64,000 nucleotides of DNA from Parapristionchus giblindavisi. Lineage: Eukaryota > Nematoda > Chromadorea > Rhabditida > Diplogasteridae. The stretch spans positions 744,001-808,000 of the forward strand of contig CALSFV010000220.1 in NCBI GenBank assembly GCA_943737045.1. Direction: 5' to 3'. Positions within the stretch are counted from its first letter, which is position 1, and each line of letters opens with the position of its first letter. A program made the position numbers and the translations under genes. Below the pieces are notes generated by a model. The model made no database searches. It was not told where the DNA came from and saw nothing but the letters and a program-made list of their open reading frames with translations. Of the stretch, positions 49,001-63,206 are shown piece by piece.

Positions 49001-52000
49001 AAGACGATCCAGGGAAACTTGCTGAAAACAATGCATACTTATAATATTTTGATACAATATTAATTAAGCAATATTTTTCATACTATAATAATTTGTTTTG
49101 CCCAAAATGTAATTTCTCTTGAATTAGTCAATCCTTCAATATTCGAAAAAAACATATGTGTGTTCAACTCACCATGTGTTCTACTCGATCAAATCCATTC
49201 CTTTGTAGCAGGAGGGCCATGGTAGGCGCATCGACTGAATCTAACCGCAAATCTTGCCTCAACCATCGTTCCAGATCGTCAGTTTGTCGTTGAACCTGCG
49301 AATGATCCAATATAATAAACTAATATTTTCAATGGTATTTTTAGTCAACGATCCACTTTTCCCTAGTAGGAACAATTAGCTTTTTACTTTAAAAAATCAA
49401 AACGGAGGATTACTGCCAATACGTTTATGGTGAAAACAGCGAATTGTTTTGAATTCCGAATGGTTTTTTTCCAGCAATATTCCCTATATAAAGCGTACCG
49501 TATCTACTGGTTCATCGTTGCTAAAATTATCACGAGATCCAAGAGTACTAAGAAGAGTGAGCGCTTTCGAGTGACGATCCCGAACGATCTGAAAATACAT
49601 AATATTTGCATTATGCTAAAAAAATATTGTCATAAAAACAACATAGTTTTCAGGCATCAACAAATAAAAAAAGGTATCTAACAATCAATATAATGAAATA
49701 TGATGGTCATCCCTGCGTAGGAATAATTATGTAAACTTCGTGATTCTTTAAAGCGACGATATATTCCTACATGATGTCCAGTCTCTCTCGTCGTGGTCTG
49801 ATTGTTCATGGCTGCTCCAATACTCTTCATAATCGAATCGATCTTCTTCCACTCTGCACTCTCATCTAACGGTTGATCGTCAATCTCCTCAATGTACCTG
49901 TAAATGAAGTGATACTTTTAGCAGTTTTTATTATGTGGCACATGTTGCAATAGTCTTTTGACTTGCGAAATCACCCTTATTCAATAGTCCTTGCATACAT
50001 TTAGTATTATTAAATTAATACCCGAAATCCTTCTGCTTAGACGATGAGATACTCGGTGGAGTAATGGAGGATGTTGATATCATAGGAATGGAACACGATG
50101 AGGTCACTGTCCTATCACTGCATTCTATAATGGAAACACAATTAATAAAACATATATAGGATATAACTTAAACTATAATTTAATATAAATTTTACAAGAC
50201 ACAGACCGATTTCAAATTCACGTAGATTCATGTTCATTGTTCTTATTGTATACTTGAAACATATATAATACATTGATGTACGCCGACTTATGGACTTGTT
50301 AATTTGAGTCATGCTATGCGATAAATCAACTTATGAATACTTACAATAACACAAAAGTTGTCAAAAGCTTTGCACACTAGTGTTGATCGTCTCTTCGTTT
50401 ACTTTATTACTGCAGCCCATCATCTTGAGCTGATTGAATGCACAAAGAACGAATGGAGTAAATCTCCCCGTCCTCTATCCACTCTTTCTCATTATAACAG
50501 CAGCCATGACTCACTTTTTATTGCTATCACAATGCACTTCTAATGGCAAGAGGACAAGCTACATGTTCTTTGCAATATTACGTTTTTTCGTTGTAGATAT
50601 ATTACGAAATGAGCATCATTTGAATAATAATGAATTTAATTCAAATTATCTTGTCTGCACTTAGTATAGAATAATTTTGATTATTGTTTTTAAAAAAATC
50701 TTTTTTTCATGAACCTGTTGCAGTGGGGGAATGACAGTCCTCTAATCCGAACGATTGAACAGCTCGACGCGTCTGACTTTTGTCGCCCTAAATCGAAATT
50801 ACGTCATCGAAATGAAAATAAACAATGAAGATGATGGACTCGATCGGAGAAAGAAATAAAATCGAACGACTCTAAGTGTGAAAAGTCGAAGTTGATTTCA
50901 GTGATGAGGAAAGAGTATTTTGCCTGGTCGTCTCTCTCCTTCGATCTCTCGGTCTTTCTCTCTCCCTTCACAATGGAGGTGATTGACTGAGTGGAAGATG
51001 AATGAGGCATCTGGAGAGGAAGGAGAGGGAGGAAGATGTAGAGACAGGGGAGAGTAAGATCAAGCAAAGATCCGAAAGTCAGAGACGCCGATCTAATAGA
51101 GAAAAGCAGACAAAGCTGACAAAGCGAATTGGCTGCTGTCAAATTGATACACCAGCTGTTTTTGGACGACTAATTCACTCTAATTGCTATCAATTCATCG
51201 ATTGATTAGCGATTGATTGAGACATGTTAACAATGTGAAGAACAATGAAAAAATGTTTTCAATCATGTTTCAGTGATCCACATTATCAGGAGAATAATAT
51301 AAGGGAACATCTAGCAAGAGTTTCTGCCCAATCTATGAAATATTTCCTAAGTCTCAATGTCATGATATCAATCTAATCGATCTAGATCTAGTGACATTCG
51401 ATCGCCTGAAATCGATCCGGGAACACGTAAATTTCTGTTCAAGTAACGGCATATTACTTCTTACGGCAGACTCAGATTATATTACAACTAGGTCGGATAA
51501 CATGACTTTTAAAATTGAATTTTGACCCTGTACAGGCAATTGGAAGCGCGAAGGTACCAGCAGCATTTATGTATAGAAAGAAAATAATGCGAAAAAAGTG
51601 CTTACCCCTGAGAACAACACATCGGAAATGAGCATTTCTGACGTGTTAGGAGAAGGCAGGCTTCGCGTGTCGTCTGGGCTGGTCATTCGCTCAGAGACAG
51701 TCGGAGTTATCTTAACATCATTTTATCATATGCATTAAAAATATTTTTGAAAAGCTAAAAATATTTTTTAAATAAGATAAAACTGGTACATCTTCTATTG
51801 TCCGCTCGGATCCCGGGGATAGCAAATGATTTCCTTCCGACGAGGAGGTCTAAATAATGAATTTCTCTTTAAAATGAGCACATTTTTTAGACTTTTTCAA
51901 GATTGTTAGGACGTTTATTGTCGTCAAACTTTGTTAATTATGGTGATTGTTAATTTTTAATAATTTCAGAAAGAAATGAGTACATTGTTAACGACTCTTT

Positions 52001-55000
52001 CGGGTGATCCGTGAGTGGAGACCAGACTATTCGTGATGGACGCAATCATTTCCTCAGGCTCTGCGAGTGGAGCACGACCATCCAATGGACTATCCAACTC
52101 TCCCACTGGAGAGGCTGAAATTGGAATATTTTCATATTTGTTTGATTTCCATTTATCGAGTAAACTTGATGTATCTTACGTCTTTCTAGAGTGGAACAGT
52201 TGAATGTGGAACCAGAGCAGATACTTTCTCGAGTTGTTCGTCCACATGACAATTTAGGACTCTGCGAATGTTCCTAGAAAGTATATTGGAGTCAAAATTA
52301 CAAAATTGATTCTGCCTAAGTAAGTGGCGAAGGAAAACCTTAAGTGAAGATAGGCTAGTCGCTGGCTCTTCCTCGATATGATTGAAAGTATCCTTGATAG
52401 AGGGACGAATTCGATGCGACATGCCTGCAATGTGATCCACTCATACAATGTTATGTTCATTGTCGCGATAACAAATGAAAAGAATGAGGCGAGACTTTGT
52501 GTATCAAGTGGAGTCGTTTCTTATTATTTTTCCCTACCACTCATAACTACGCTCAAGATACATCATAACAAATAAAAATTTAAATCGTAGAAATTTTCTA
52601 ATTTTTAATTCATGGATTTTGTGTCGTCATATTCATAGAGTAAATTGTTTGTACTCTACCTCGAGGCAGTGTCTGCGTCTCTCCGTTTCGTTTGTTAATC
52701 AAGTGCAGTGGAAGAGTTCTCGTTGATATGGGACCAAGGGAGCCGGGATAGTTCTTCTCACGAGTTGAACATGTATGGTCCCATTGTCTGAATAAAGATT
52801 TATTTAAAAACCTTTTAAACTAAAAATAATGTAATCGCTCAATTTGAGGTATTTGTGTTTGTTCCTGACTAGCAAATGCATAATTTAAAGAATGATACTA
52901 CAAAAAATTGAGTGGCTTAAAAATTTTTTTAAAGCTAATAGATTTTCACCTATCATGTGCATTAGTAGCATTATCATATCCATTAATTGATATCACTCCT
53001 CGTCTCGGTTGATGCCATGTATCGTAAGTGGGTGGAGCCCGATATACACAACTCTCGCCAGGAAGAATAGATCCTTGAAATTAAAAAAAATATATATCTT
53101 GGGTTAGCTTTATTTTTTATTCTTTTTTTGTATAAGATTTTTTTGGAAATTTATTATGCAAAAAATGGTTATTTCTATAGTGCGAGTCTTTTTAGTGTGT
53201 ACGAATAGAAAAAAAAATCATTGTCCGAACCTCTGACAGGCGCTGTGGAGGTGCGAGCAACGCCGAACTTCATGGGAAGAGTGTCACTGACACGCTTTGA
53301 ACTTTGATGTCTGGCCTTCGTGTTCGGAGATGTAAGGGGAAAGCGAGGAATGACCTGAACAAAAAAAGTATTATTACAGCCATAAAATTTTCCCCAATAT
53401 TTAAATATTTTGGAAGTATCTTTCACGTATTTACTTATTAAGAAAATAGGTTATTTAATTATATATAACTTTTTTATTTATTTATTTACTCGAAAGAAGC
53501 CTTACCCGTCCTTCAGAATTCACAGCATCAGTCAGCAATCTCGAGTTCCAAGTCCTGTTCACATTCATTTCTCCGACAGTTTGTCTCATCGAGCTGTCAT
53601 TCGCTACCCGTAGACTAAACAAATTTCAGTTTAAAATAAATGGGTAAAATATATGTTAATATTTTATTATTTCCCCCAAATATTCCCTTGATCCCTCTCC
53701 AAAGAACTGATCAAGTTAACATATCTATACATACAAGTGACTCATCATGATTAATTGGTTAGGCTGACTCATAGACTATCAACTGTTCTTATCACGAATT
53801 AATCACAAAGTGCGACAATTCGATTAAAAGATCAATGACTAAAGATTAAATATTTTAAAAAATGAAGATAGAAAATTAAAGATTAAAGATCAAAGAACAA
53901 AGATCACCTTCCAGAATGATCTCTATACGAAGACGATAGTGGATAAGGTGATCCAACTTGTTGTACTTGACGTTCTTGATTGAATGTTAGATCTCGTGGA
54001 CGGTGCATTGATGAGGTGTGGGGATCGATACCCGTAGCTGAATTAGCGAATATGAATGTATGAGAGAAGTAGAGCCTCGGAGCCATTTTTCAAGAGATGT
54101 CGTGCAAAAATATCCGAAAATTCTCGTATTTTGGACGAAAAAAAGTAATTTATAGAGTAAAGTGCTTTACTATCTTTTATTCGTAAAATAAATACATAAT
54201 TTAATAATGTTCTGGACCCCTTCACATTAATGCTGCAGATTGTGAAGAAACAAACCTGTCGATGGAACCGGCAGCCAAATATGATCCTCAACTCCATCGA
54301 AAGTGTGTCTTCTCTCGTGGATATCGCGACGATCAAAACCAGAATCGCTAGACGAGCTCAGTGTACCTTTGCCACTTCCTCCCACGTATTCTGTGATTGA
54401 TATTATTAAAATAATGAAGGTTACATGAACAACAAGTGACGGTATTTGATACAAGCATGGATAATATTTGATCGAATGGCTAACAACATCTACCTTTGAT
54501 CATAAGCCGACATTCTCTCCATTCTTCTTTCACTGACATCACTTGAGTGAGATCATTAGATCGATCACTTTCGTGTTCTTCCAATGCTTCGAGTACGGTT
54601 CGACCCTTTGCGTCGCGAATGTAAGGATTGATTCCTGAATACATATTTTGTCTATACATGTACGTATGTGGCTTCTTTAGTAGAGCAAGAATTCATACAT
54701 AGATATAATTATGTATTGATAATAAGCTTAGTATGTAATGAACAAGTATAACAAGTTTTTAAGTTCATAATTGTGCATACTCTTAATCGTACCTTCTCTC
54801 AGCAGGTACCGAACAGACTCGATCTGTCCATGAAGAGCTGCCACGTGTAGTGCACTCCCTTCATCAGTCACGAAGTCGATATCAAATCCAGCTAATCTCA
54901 GAAGCTGCAGACACATGATATGAGAACCTCGCGCAGCTACGTGGAGGGGGTAGACGATCTGAATATTATGACCATATTATCACTTATATAATGGTATTTT

Positions 55001-56372
55001 GGTCATTTACTCTAGAACCTAATAAGAACCAATGCACAAACCGGATTCTTTTCTCCATTCTTAGTAGGGCTCGAGCACTCGGCAGCCGATTGTAATGCCA
55101 ACTCTGGACAGTAGTTCACGAGGATTTTGCAGACGGGGGCGTGACCAAATCTGAATTTTATTAAAAATTTACAAATTTTGACATAATCTACTCACTTTGC
55201 GGCGATGTCGAGGGCAGTTTCGAAGCGGGCATTGCGAAGACGAGCATCAGAATGCTTCTGAAAAAAAAAACTTTATTTAAATTTTACTTTTTCAAAAATT
55301 ATTTCATTTCATTGGGCGATAATTTCAATTTATGTAACTTACATCAAGCAGAATGCCAACCACTTTGACATGTCCGTGCTGCGCAGCCAAATGAAGTGCA
55401 CTCTCACCCATGTTATTGATGGAGTCGACTGTCTCCGGTTCGAAATCAGTCAGCAACTGAAAATAATTCAAAATACAGTTTATGACAAAAAATAAATAAA
55501 TTGATTATCAACTGAAAAAAATAAATGCCCTTGACAATAATGTTTAAAATTTTACCTGAGTGATTCCAGTATGGCCACTCCATGCAGCAAGATGAAGAGG
55601 AATGCAACCTCTACGGTCTTTGGTGGATGTGACATGAGGATCAGCATCAAGTAGAAGACGACAAATCTACAATTTCAAATCTAAAATTTTTGAGTGGGTA
55701 AAATTCGTGGATCTTTTATTCGGTAACAGAATGGCCGAAGGCGGCTTCGACAATCCCGATTTGATGCGATGAGACGATTGTATTTGCGGAGCTTTTAGGA
55801 CGACAATAGGACGAAAATAGCAGTTAAAATTGCAGTAAAATACTGGGGAAAATCTTTTTACAAGTACCTCCGAGTGTCCATGCAGAGCCGACACATGGAG
55901 AGCTGTATAGAGTGAGTTGGGGTCTCTCATCGAACAGATCCATCCCGATCCAGGTGTTGATGGACGGAGGAAACTACAGTAAATCGCAGTTTAGTATTTA
56001 TTTATCCAGCACACTTTTCAAGAACCGTGAATCTAGCAAATACATCATGCACGATTTTCTAATACAAATCAATCTTTTTTTTAAAAAAATTGTGTTAAGG
56101 CCAAAGAATTTTAAAAACCGACTTGAGCGGAGTCCTCGGTCGCTTATTCTTCTTCGTGGCCAGCCACAGACGAACCTTCTCCGTGTCTCCTCTCTTACAT
56201 GACTCGAACAGTTCCTGTAAAAAATTATGTAATCTCTCAATTTAATAAATCCTAAGTCTTTATTTTTCATTTTCCAATTTCATTTTTATTCGTTCTTTTA
56301 ATGTAGGCACATGCAAAGTTATGGCAGCACACAAAAATAAATGTCGATCTAAACTGCATCATTAACCCTCAT
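46006..56372 (-). CDS. anks1: ANKS1-type adaptor: ankyrin repeats, two SAM domains, PTB domain
   Basis: Thirty-two exons join in phase to 1,167 residues. Main blocks: 56372-56367, 56214-56123, 55973-55868, 55666-55556, 55456-55343, 55257-55196, 55150-55042, 54958-54793 and 54634-54494 (ankyrin, residues 1-302, with ALHVSALHGHSE, PLHLAAWSGH, ALHLAAQHGH, ALHVAALHGQ). A Ser/Pro-rich linker occupies 303-842 (exons between 54390 and 49499). SAM1 is 49295-49173 plus 49021-48907; SAM2 is 48816-48686 plus 48532-48423. PTB is 48269-48125, 47590-47504, 47317-47186 and 46140-46006, with FLGSVEIS and VSLGQAFECAF. The family (ANKS1A/Odin, ANKS1B) links tyrosine kinase receptors such as Eph to trafficking and signalling; SAM domains oligomerise and PTB binds NPxY motifs. 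The start is a proposed 6-nt first coding exon (Met-Arg), the least certain part. Confidence 0.93.
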
Positions 56373-57000
56373 GGTACGCATAGTACAACAAGCGTTCTAT
56401 GTTGCGATTCATGATCTCAACACTCCTCCACTCACAATGTCAGAACCTCCACTCCCCTTCTCGCCTACACTCCTTACTGGAATGTTTGTCCTGCGTATTA
56501 TACTACGGTCGGCTAATCGACTCTCTTATGTGTGGTTGTCATTGTCTCTTCACACTTTATCATTTATTTCGCTCAGAATCACAAAGAAACGATTCCCCGA
56601 CCAAACAAAACATAAATTTCCTGCTCATTTTTCTTCTGTGCGCAAAAAATCATTCCAAAAATGCGAAACTAATAATAAGTGAGCGTCATGTATGGTATTT
56701 CAGTTCTTTTGTTCACAACTGCTGAATCTGGTTTGATTCAGTGCTCGGATGTCTCAGTCCCTTCCCATTCAGTATCTCTTCCAGGTTTCACATTTCCCGA
56801 TCTCTCAATTGTTTACAATGACCAACCAATTGAGCAGTTGTTGGCTCCTTCAATCCCATGGTGGAAGGCTGATGTTGATACTCAGCCTCTCTCGATTAAA
56901 TGAGTCCACTCACTCCCTCACTGCCTACTTCACACATCAACAGTGTCCACTAAGGACCACTGTTATGGTCTCTCGGTCTGAAACGAATGGGCGGATCTAA
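56373..57000. other. Upstream region of the ANKS1-like gene
   Basis: No supported exon. Plus-strand frames at 56371-56903 overlap each other, lack splice context and are judged chance. Confidence 0.5.
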
Positions 57001-57525
57001 TTAGTGGAGGAGGGAAGAAATGGAGGAGAGAGAGGGAGAGAGGGGGAGAGGACGAGGAGAGAAATGACGGCTGGTTAGTATATGGAGGAGATACATATGA
57101 ATGAAGATGGAGAAGAAGAAGAACATAAAGAAGAATATGATGACTGACGAATGAATGTGGCGAATGAGAAGATGAATGAGAGATGGAGGAGAGAGTATAG
57201 AGAGGGGAGAGGAGGGAAGAGGGGAGAGAGGAGGGAAGGGGAGAGGTGAGAGAGGATGAGAGAGAGAACGAGAGGGAAATAGGAGGGGAAGAGGAAGGAG
57301 AGGTGAAGAAATAGAGGAGAGAGGAGAATTACGAGAGGGGGAGAGAGGGGAAGCAATGGAGAGATGAGGAGAATGAATGGAGAGATAGGGATGGAGAGAG
57401 GACGGAGGAGAAGAAAGGTTAGCGAGGGTTGGAGCCAGTCGCACTATTCTTGTAAGCATAGAGAGAAGAAACACTGGGTAAGCAAGGACAAGCGAGAGAG
57501 AGAGAGAGAGGAGATAGAGGGGTTT
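57001..57525 (+). repeat. Polypurine (AG-rich) tract
   Basis: About 500 bp that is mostly A and G on the plus strand, ending in a pure GA run near 57,495. The 157-codon minus-strand frame over it is Ser/Leu/Pro-only and not a gene. Confidence 0.8.
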
Positions 57526-58530
57526 CCCTCTACATAACAGGAGCCACCTCCGAAATCTGATATATTGAGTGGTAGGCGAAAAAGAAGATGTGTGAGAAAA
57601 AAAGGAAGAGTAAAGAATGGGTGAATCTGAATTGCAGAAAATGATGTGTACCGAAAACAGTTTAGGAGTGTCCTAAGATCCGAAAATGTGTCGAAACTGT
57701 CGAACGCTGTTTGGCCTCAAATTTGCGGCTTATATATAAATTAGTTAGGAAATAATATAGCATTTTTGTTTTGATTACGACTACTTCGAGTAGTAATCAA
57801 AAAATTGGTGATTGTTCAAGTTTAGCTGAGAACTTGTCAAGAAACATTGTACAACAGGTAATGAGAAAAGTAATGTGCGGAGTTGAAAGAAGATTATGAA
57901 GCAATGTGAGGCAGATTAAAATGAAGAAAGTTAGAGAGGAGAGAGAGAGAGGGAGAGAGAGGGAGAGAGAGAGGGAGAGGTGCAATAATTGGTTCTCACT
58001 CATCATTCAGGTCAGCTGTCATCAATTCGATGATCGAAATGAGAGAGAAGAAGATGAAGAGGGAGATCGTTTCATTGAGAGAGAGTGCATTCTCTGATAA
58101 TTTCCCCCTCCACTTAAAGTGCCCCCTCTGGAGTGGATAAAAGGCGTGAACCATTGGGACTATTTCCATCACTCTTTCGAACATTAGTTGTCTAATGAAA
58201 TTACAAAGGCTACTAAGTACAACCAATGTGCCTTAATTTATTATATTATGCCTCCAGAAGATGATATTCGCAAGATAAGTAACATAGATAAACAGATATC
58301 AAATAAAGAGATAGTACAAGCTGGACAATGACTAGGAAGCGGAAGGCGAATTTGATTCATCCCTTTATTACATTGCAGTCTAACATCCAAGACCAATAGA
58401 CACTAAAAGGAAGTCTTTTATTTCTTCTTCTTCGTCTTCTAATACAATCTTATCTAGTGCCGATCTGTCTGATCATCCATTATGGCCTCCATGACTAAGG
58501 AAAGAAAAGTTTAGATTCAAACGGTGCTCT

Positions 58531-58562
<32 letters not shown>

Positions 58563-61500
58563 CCTCTCCCTCTCGCTCTCTTTACCTTCTCACTCCCTCC
58601 CACTATCTCTGAGCTCTGACTAAGTGTTTGAAAGGGCGATCGAATGGACGAACGAAGGAGTGTGCGCGGGAATTGGTTATGTATACTAATGGTATGGAAA
58701 TAGTCTCTCTCTCTCTCTCTCCTCTCTCTTCATTCTCTCTCATCCTTCGTGTTGAAACACTCATCGTTTCTTTGTTCGCTTTTAGAACTATGTAATTATC
58801 AACGGATGAGGTAAGCATGCAGACCGATAGGTTAAGATAAAGCTAATAACAGGATTAAGAATAAGGCTACAGATAATGTTTGGGTGAGGTAAAGAAAATG
58901 AAATGTTTATTAGACATGCGTCTACCGCTATGTGGCCTTCAAGACAGAGTGAAGCGGCAATTACACCACGTTGGTCACAAAAGTACCAAAACTAACAAAG
59001 GTGAACTGGTAACAGTGATCGATGGACAATTGAGAAGAGATGAAGGGGAAGAGATGGAGAAGGAGGACGATGGGGGGGAGAGGGAGTAGAGGGGAAGGAG
59101 GGGGAGGAGAGAGTGAAGAATGATTCATTAACATTAAAAAAAGTCAATAAAACAGGGATCATTAACTTGTATTGAAACAAGATGAAAACAACGAAAATGA
59201 GACAAAATGACTAAAACGGCACGAAATGAAGAACCAATGAAGATAATCAAGAGAAACAACATACATATACTCCTGGAGCTTTCGATAGGAAATTGAAATT
59301 TCGATAATATGCCAACTTAAATTCACACTCCTTTAAAGTGAAATCGCAGAATCTAGAGTGTCTCAAGATGCGAATAAAAGAGAGATAGAAATATCCGAAA
59401 TCCCTTCTTTGAAAAAAAAAACTGTTATTAAATCAGCGGGCCGATTACGGACTCACTTGAATATTGTAACCGAAAGTTGAATGAATGATGAAGCGCGCAC
59501 TACAAGTGTACACAGAGAAGGAGAGGGAGAGAGGATAGATATGTGGGGAAGAGGGGAGATGAGAGAGGAGGGGAGAGAGGGGGGTAGAGGGAGAGGGAGA
59601 GGTGAGGTAGGTGAACTCAGAAACAGACAGATAGGAACAAAGTCGCAATCACTCGACGAGAGGGACAAATCGAGGCGAGGCTCTCTAGAACTCTCCTCTC
59701 CCTCTCCCTTTCACTCCTTCTCCCTCTCTCTCTCTCTTCTCTCTTCCCCTCCTCTCTCATCCCCTCTAAACACTCTCCATCTATAATAAAACTTATTCTC
59801 TATCTTCTTCTTTGATCAGGAAGAATGAAAAGAAGAAGAAGAAGTAGCGACACAAAGCTGGCAGCTTTAGATGCAAACTCGAGATCTATCTTTTCCCCGC
59901 CTTCAATCTCTATCACCTCTTCTGCCCTCTCTCAACCCTTCTCTCTCCTCTCACTTCCCTCAATATCTTCTCCTTCTCCTCTCTTATCTCACCTTAACCT
60001 CTTGATCTATCACTCTGCCTCCAACTTTTCTCACCTCAACTATACCCCCATTCTGTCAAGCAAAGTATGAAGTTGGGACGAAACTACGGTGAAAGATTCT
60101 AAAGTTGAATTACTCATTTCTTATTATTTATAACAAAATCATATGAAAGTTGGCGTTCACCCCCCCCCCCCCCAAATGATGATATAAAAGAAGCACTACT
60201 GATGGAAGTACCATACATATTTCATGCGTGATTAATTTGATGACATGATAGAAATTTACCTGCAAAAGTTGTACGCTAATAGAAGAAAGTGTGTCCAAAG
60301 GTAAAGAAAATGAGCTACTATAGCCTCTTGGTTGTGACCGAAAATGTCCATTCCTTAGTCATGATCATCAACTATCCCATTCTCCTCCGCTCAAGGCCCG
60401 GAAGCTAGACAAATGATTTTGTAAGAGAAGGCTATGCAAAGGCTTATGGAAGTTAAACTGCTCTCTCTCTCCATCCGTCTCTCCCCTCCTCCCTCTCCCC
60501 GTGTAGTTTCTTCTTCTAACTATTCACTCTGGCACGAGAGAGATAAGAGGGACACTAACAGAGGTTAAGAAGTGATCAGAGTGCTAGGACATTGATAGGT
60601 TGACAGAGAGGAATATAGAAGGAGAGAGAGTGGGAAGAGATAAAGTAAGCTATAGCACACGTGTTTCTCTATACGACAAAGCAATACCAAAGTCCTAAGT
60701 GTCTGAACCATTGTCTATCTCTCTCTCTCTCTCTCTCTCTCGATCTTTTACTCTTACACGGAGGGAGGATGAAGACGAGAGAGCCTGTGAGGGAAGATGA
60801 AAGGAAAGGAGATAAAGACAGTCTACAATCATCGTATGATATCACCCTTCAGAGATCTGAAGACTAACATAATAAAGTGTGATCAGGGAGGGAGACTGGA
60901 AATGGAGAAGGATAGGCATAGAGCAGGAGTGGTTGATAGATAGGGAGGATGAGTGATCAAGAGAAAGTACAGAAGAGAAACCTTGCATTTCCACTTACGC
61001 ACATATTAAACGTTTTATGACGATAATGAATATTTTGCGAGACCATTGTTCATAATGCGCCACTTTGATCACATCAATATTTGGGGAGAATAGATTTATC
61101 TCTTTTGATACTGGATACTATCAGATGCTACTGAAGCTTTCCTGTTATGCACGGTCTAAAATATGTCAGCGTGACCTTCAGCTCTCACAATTTTCAATGT
61201 TCACATTAGAATAAAATCCCCGAAAACACTATTTTAATGCTAGATCATCTTATCAACAGGATTGATATTCTCTCCATTAGCGGTAGAGAACAAAAGAATA
61301 TGGTATAAATATATGTAAGAAAGTGGTGAAAAGGAGAAGAGGAACAAAAAACACCTGAATAATCTTTAGATGGCAGTCTCTCTCCCTACGATACGTTTCA
61401 TGTGAGGAAGACGTATCGTGGCATCAAAAAGCAGTGGAAGAAGACCTATTCTGGGATGGACAATCCATTCTCCCTACACTTCATCTCTCCCCCTCTCAAT

Positions 61501-61940
61501 CTTCTTCTCTCCCTCCCTACCTTACTCTTTCCCATTTCCCTCACCATCTCCTGTTCCTTCCTCTCTGTATCCATCTCCCTCTCCTAGACGTTCATTATCT
61601 CTACCCTCTCATGCATCACACATTTATCAGCCATCGCTCAATGACAAAAAAGCAACGGATAGAGACGGGCAAATGTCTCCGTTCCCTGACTGAAAGAGAC
61701 AGCTAGAATACTATAGTCAACGATAACTCCGGATAAATACAGTAAATCTTCTCTTCGCAAAGCAAAGATGTTATGGTTATCTACTGATTATATAGTATTA
61801 TTAAAATTATGACGAAATTGCCAAGGTAAACAAGAAACATAATGATAGAAATGCAATAAATGAAAGGGGGCTTTAACAGATAGTGGACGGACGCTACATG
61901 GATTGGGAAAGTATCAAACAACAGAATTTTCTGAGGGGCA
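57526..61940. other. Gene-free spacer with alternating GA and CT tracts
   Basis: Contains GA runs near 57,930-57,985, CT runs near 58,530-58,575, 58,699-58,735 and 60,718-60,740, and AG tracts at 59,040-59,120 and 59,520-59,610. No exon with splice signals or recognisable motif was found in 4.4 kb. Confidence 0.6.
60160..60173 (+). repeat. C14 homopolymer tract
   Basis: Fourteen consecutive C preceded by GTTCA. On the minus strand this reads G14 TGAAC, mirroring the flank of the G11 tract at 6811. Confidence 0.9.
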
Positions 61941-62100
61941 GAGGGAGAGGGAGAGGGCGAGGGAGAGGGAGAACGAGAGGGAGAGGGAGAGGGAGAGGGA
62001 GAGGGAGAGGGAGAGGAAGAGAGAGAGGGAGAGGGAGAGGGAGAGGGAGAGGGAGAGGGAGAGGGAGAGGGAGAGGGAGAGGGAGAGGGAGAGGGAGAGA
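61941..62100 (+). repeat. (GAGAGG)n hexanucleotide minisatellite
   Basis: About 160 bp of GGGAGA-type units with a few interruptions near its left end. Pure purine on one strand, so prone to triplex or slippage. All overlapping frames (Arg/Gly, Glu/Arg, Ser/Pro, Leu/Ser) are low-complexity artefacts. Confidence 0.95.
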
Positions 62101-63206
62101 AGTGTTTGATTGATTGCTGGTCTTTTCTTCTTCTCTTGGTCCATCTAAGAGCGCATCGCAATATGCATAAGTAGCAAGAAGAGGAGGAAGCATGCAAAGA
62201 TGCTACTATGCCTGCCCTCTAGGACCTAGGACCTCCCCCTCCTCTCGCTCTATCTCTCAGTCTATCTTCAACGGAATTGGAAGAGCAACGCATTGAGAGA
62301 GCAAAGTAGTAGTAGTTGTAGAGGGACACTAAACAGAGAGAAGAGGAAGAGGAAGAAAAGAGAGAGGGAGAAGGAGGAGGAGGAAGAGGAAGGGGAGAGG
62401 AAATAGTGACCCTTAGTTGTAAATGGCTCCCACACCCATTTCTTGCTCTCGATCCGGTTCATTTACGCGTTTCATTTCTTCGTTCTCTCATCTCCTCCTT
62501 CTCCCCATTTTACCTCACCTTTTCTTTCTCCCTCTCCCTCCATCTCCCCATCTTTCCCCTCCCCCTCTCTCTCTTTTCCCTTTTGGAAAGTGAAATGAGA
62601 TATACATGAGATCGTCAATAGAGCGAATAGTTACGTGTGTTTAAGTATCTCGGCGCGGACTTTGATCAATGATAATGGTCTGTGTCATTCAACAGAGAAC
62701 TGTGAACAAAAATCAAATATCAAACTATTTCAAAACGTTCTGAATAACTTCCAAAAGTGCTTGGTTAGATTCCTGGCATTTCAAAGTTTGGACAGACATC
62801 TTCATCTAAGTGAAGTAGGGTAAATATATGGATATGGTCCAGTTTACAGGAAAGGAACTCTAGCAATTTGTCATGGTAGTAAATGCTAATTGGACAAGTG
62901 GAAGAACGGGCCGAGATGATGGAAAAAATAAAAAAAAGACAAATTCTACCGGGTCTCTACAGTCAACAGGATACGGTAAAATGAGAAGATGAAAGAGATC
63001 AAGGAAGAAGAAGAAGAATGGAGTAGGAAGAGAGGAGCGGATAGTAAGAAGAGCAGTGAGGAAAAATAGAAGAAAGGACGAAGGAGACGTCCGAAAATGT
63101 ATTCAATTTGTATGAAAAAGAATGGACACCATGTACTTTTCGTTTACAATAGAGCAGATGGTGGACGATCACTTATAAGAGAAGCCGAGTCTTCGGAAAA
63201 TAACGG
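62101..63206. other. Gene-free spacer
   Basis: AG-rich at 62,330-62,400, CT-rich at 62,480-62,580, otherwise AT-rich. Nothing recognisable. Confidence 0.5.

Noticed and set aside
61781..62197. Overlapping Arg/Gly, Glu/Arg, Ser/Pro and Leu/Ser frames
   Set aside because: All six frames are open because of the hexanucleotide repeat.
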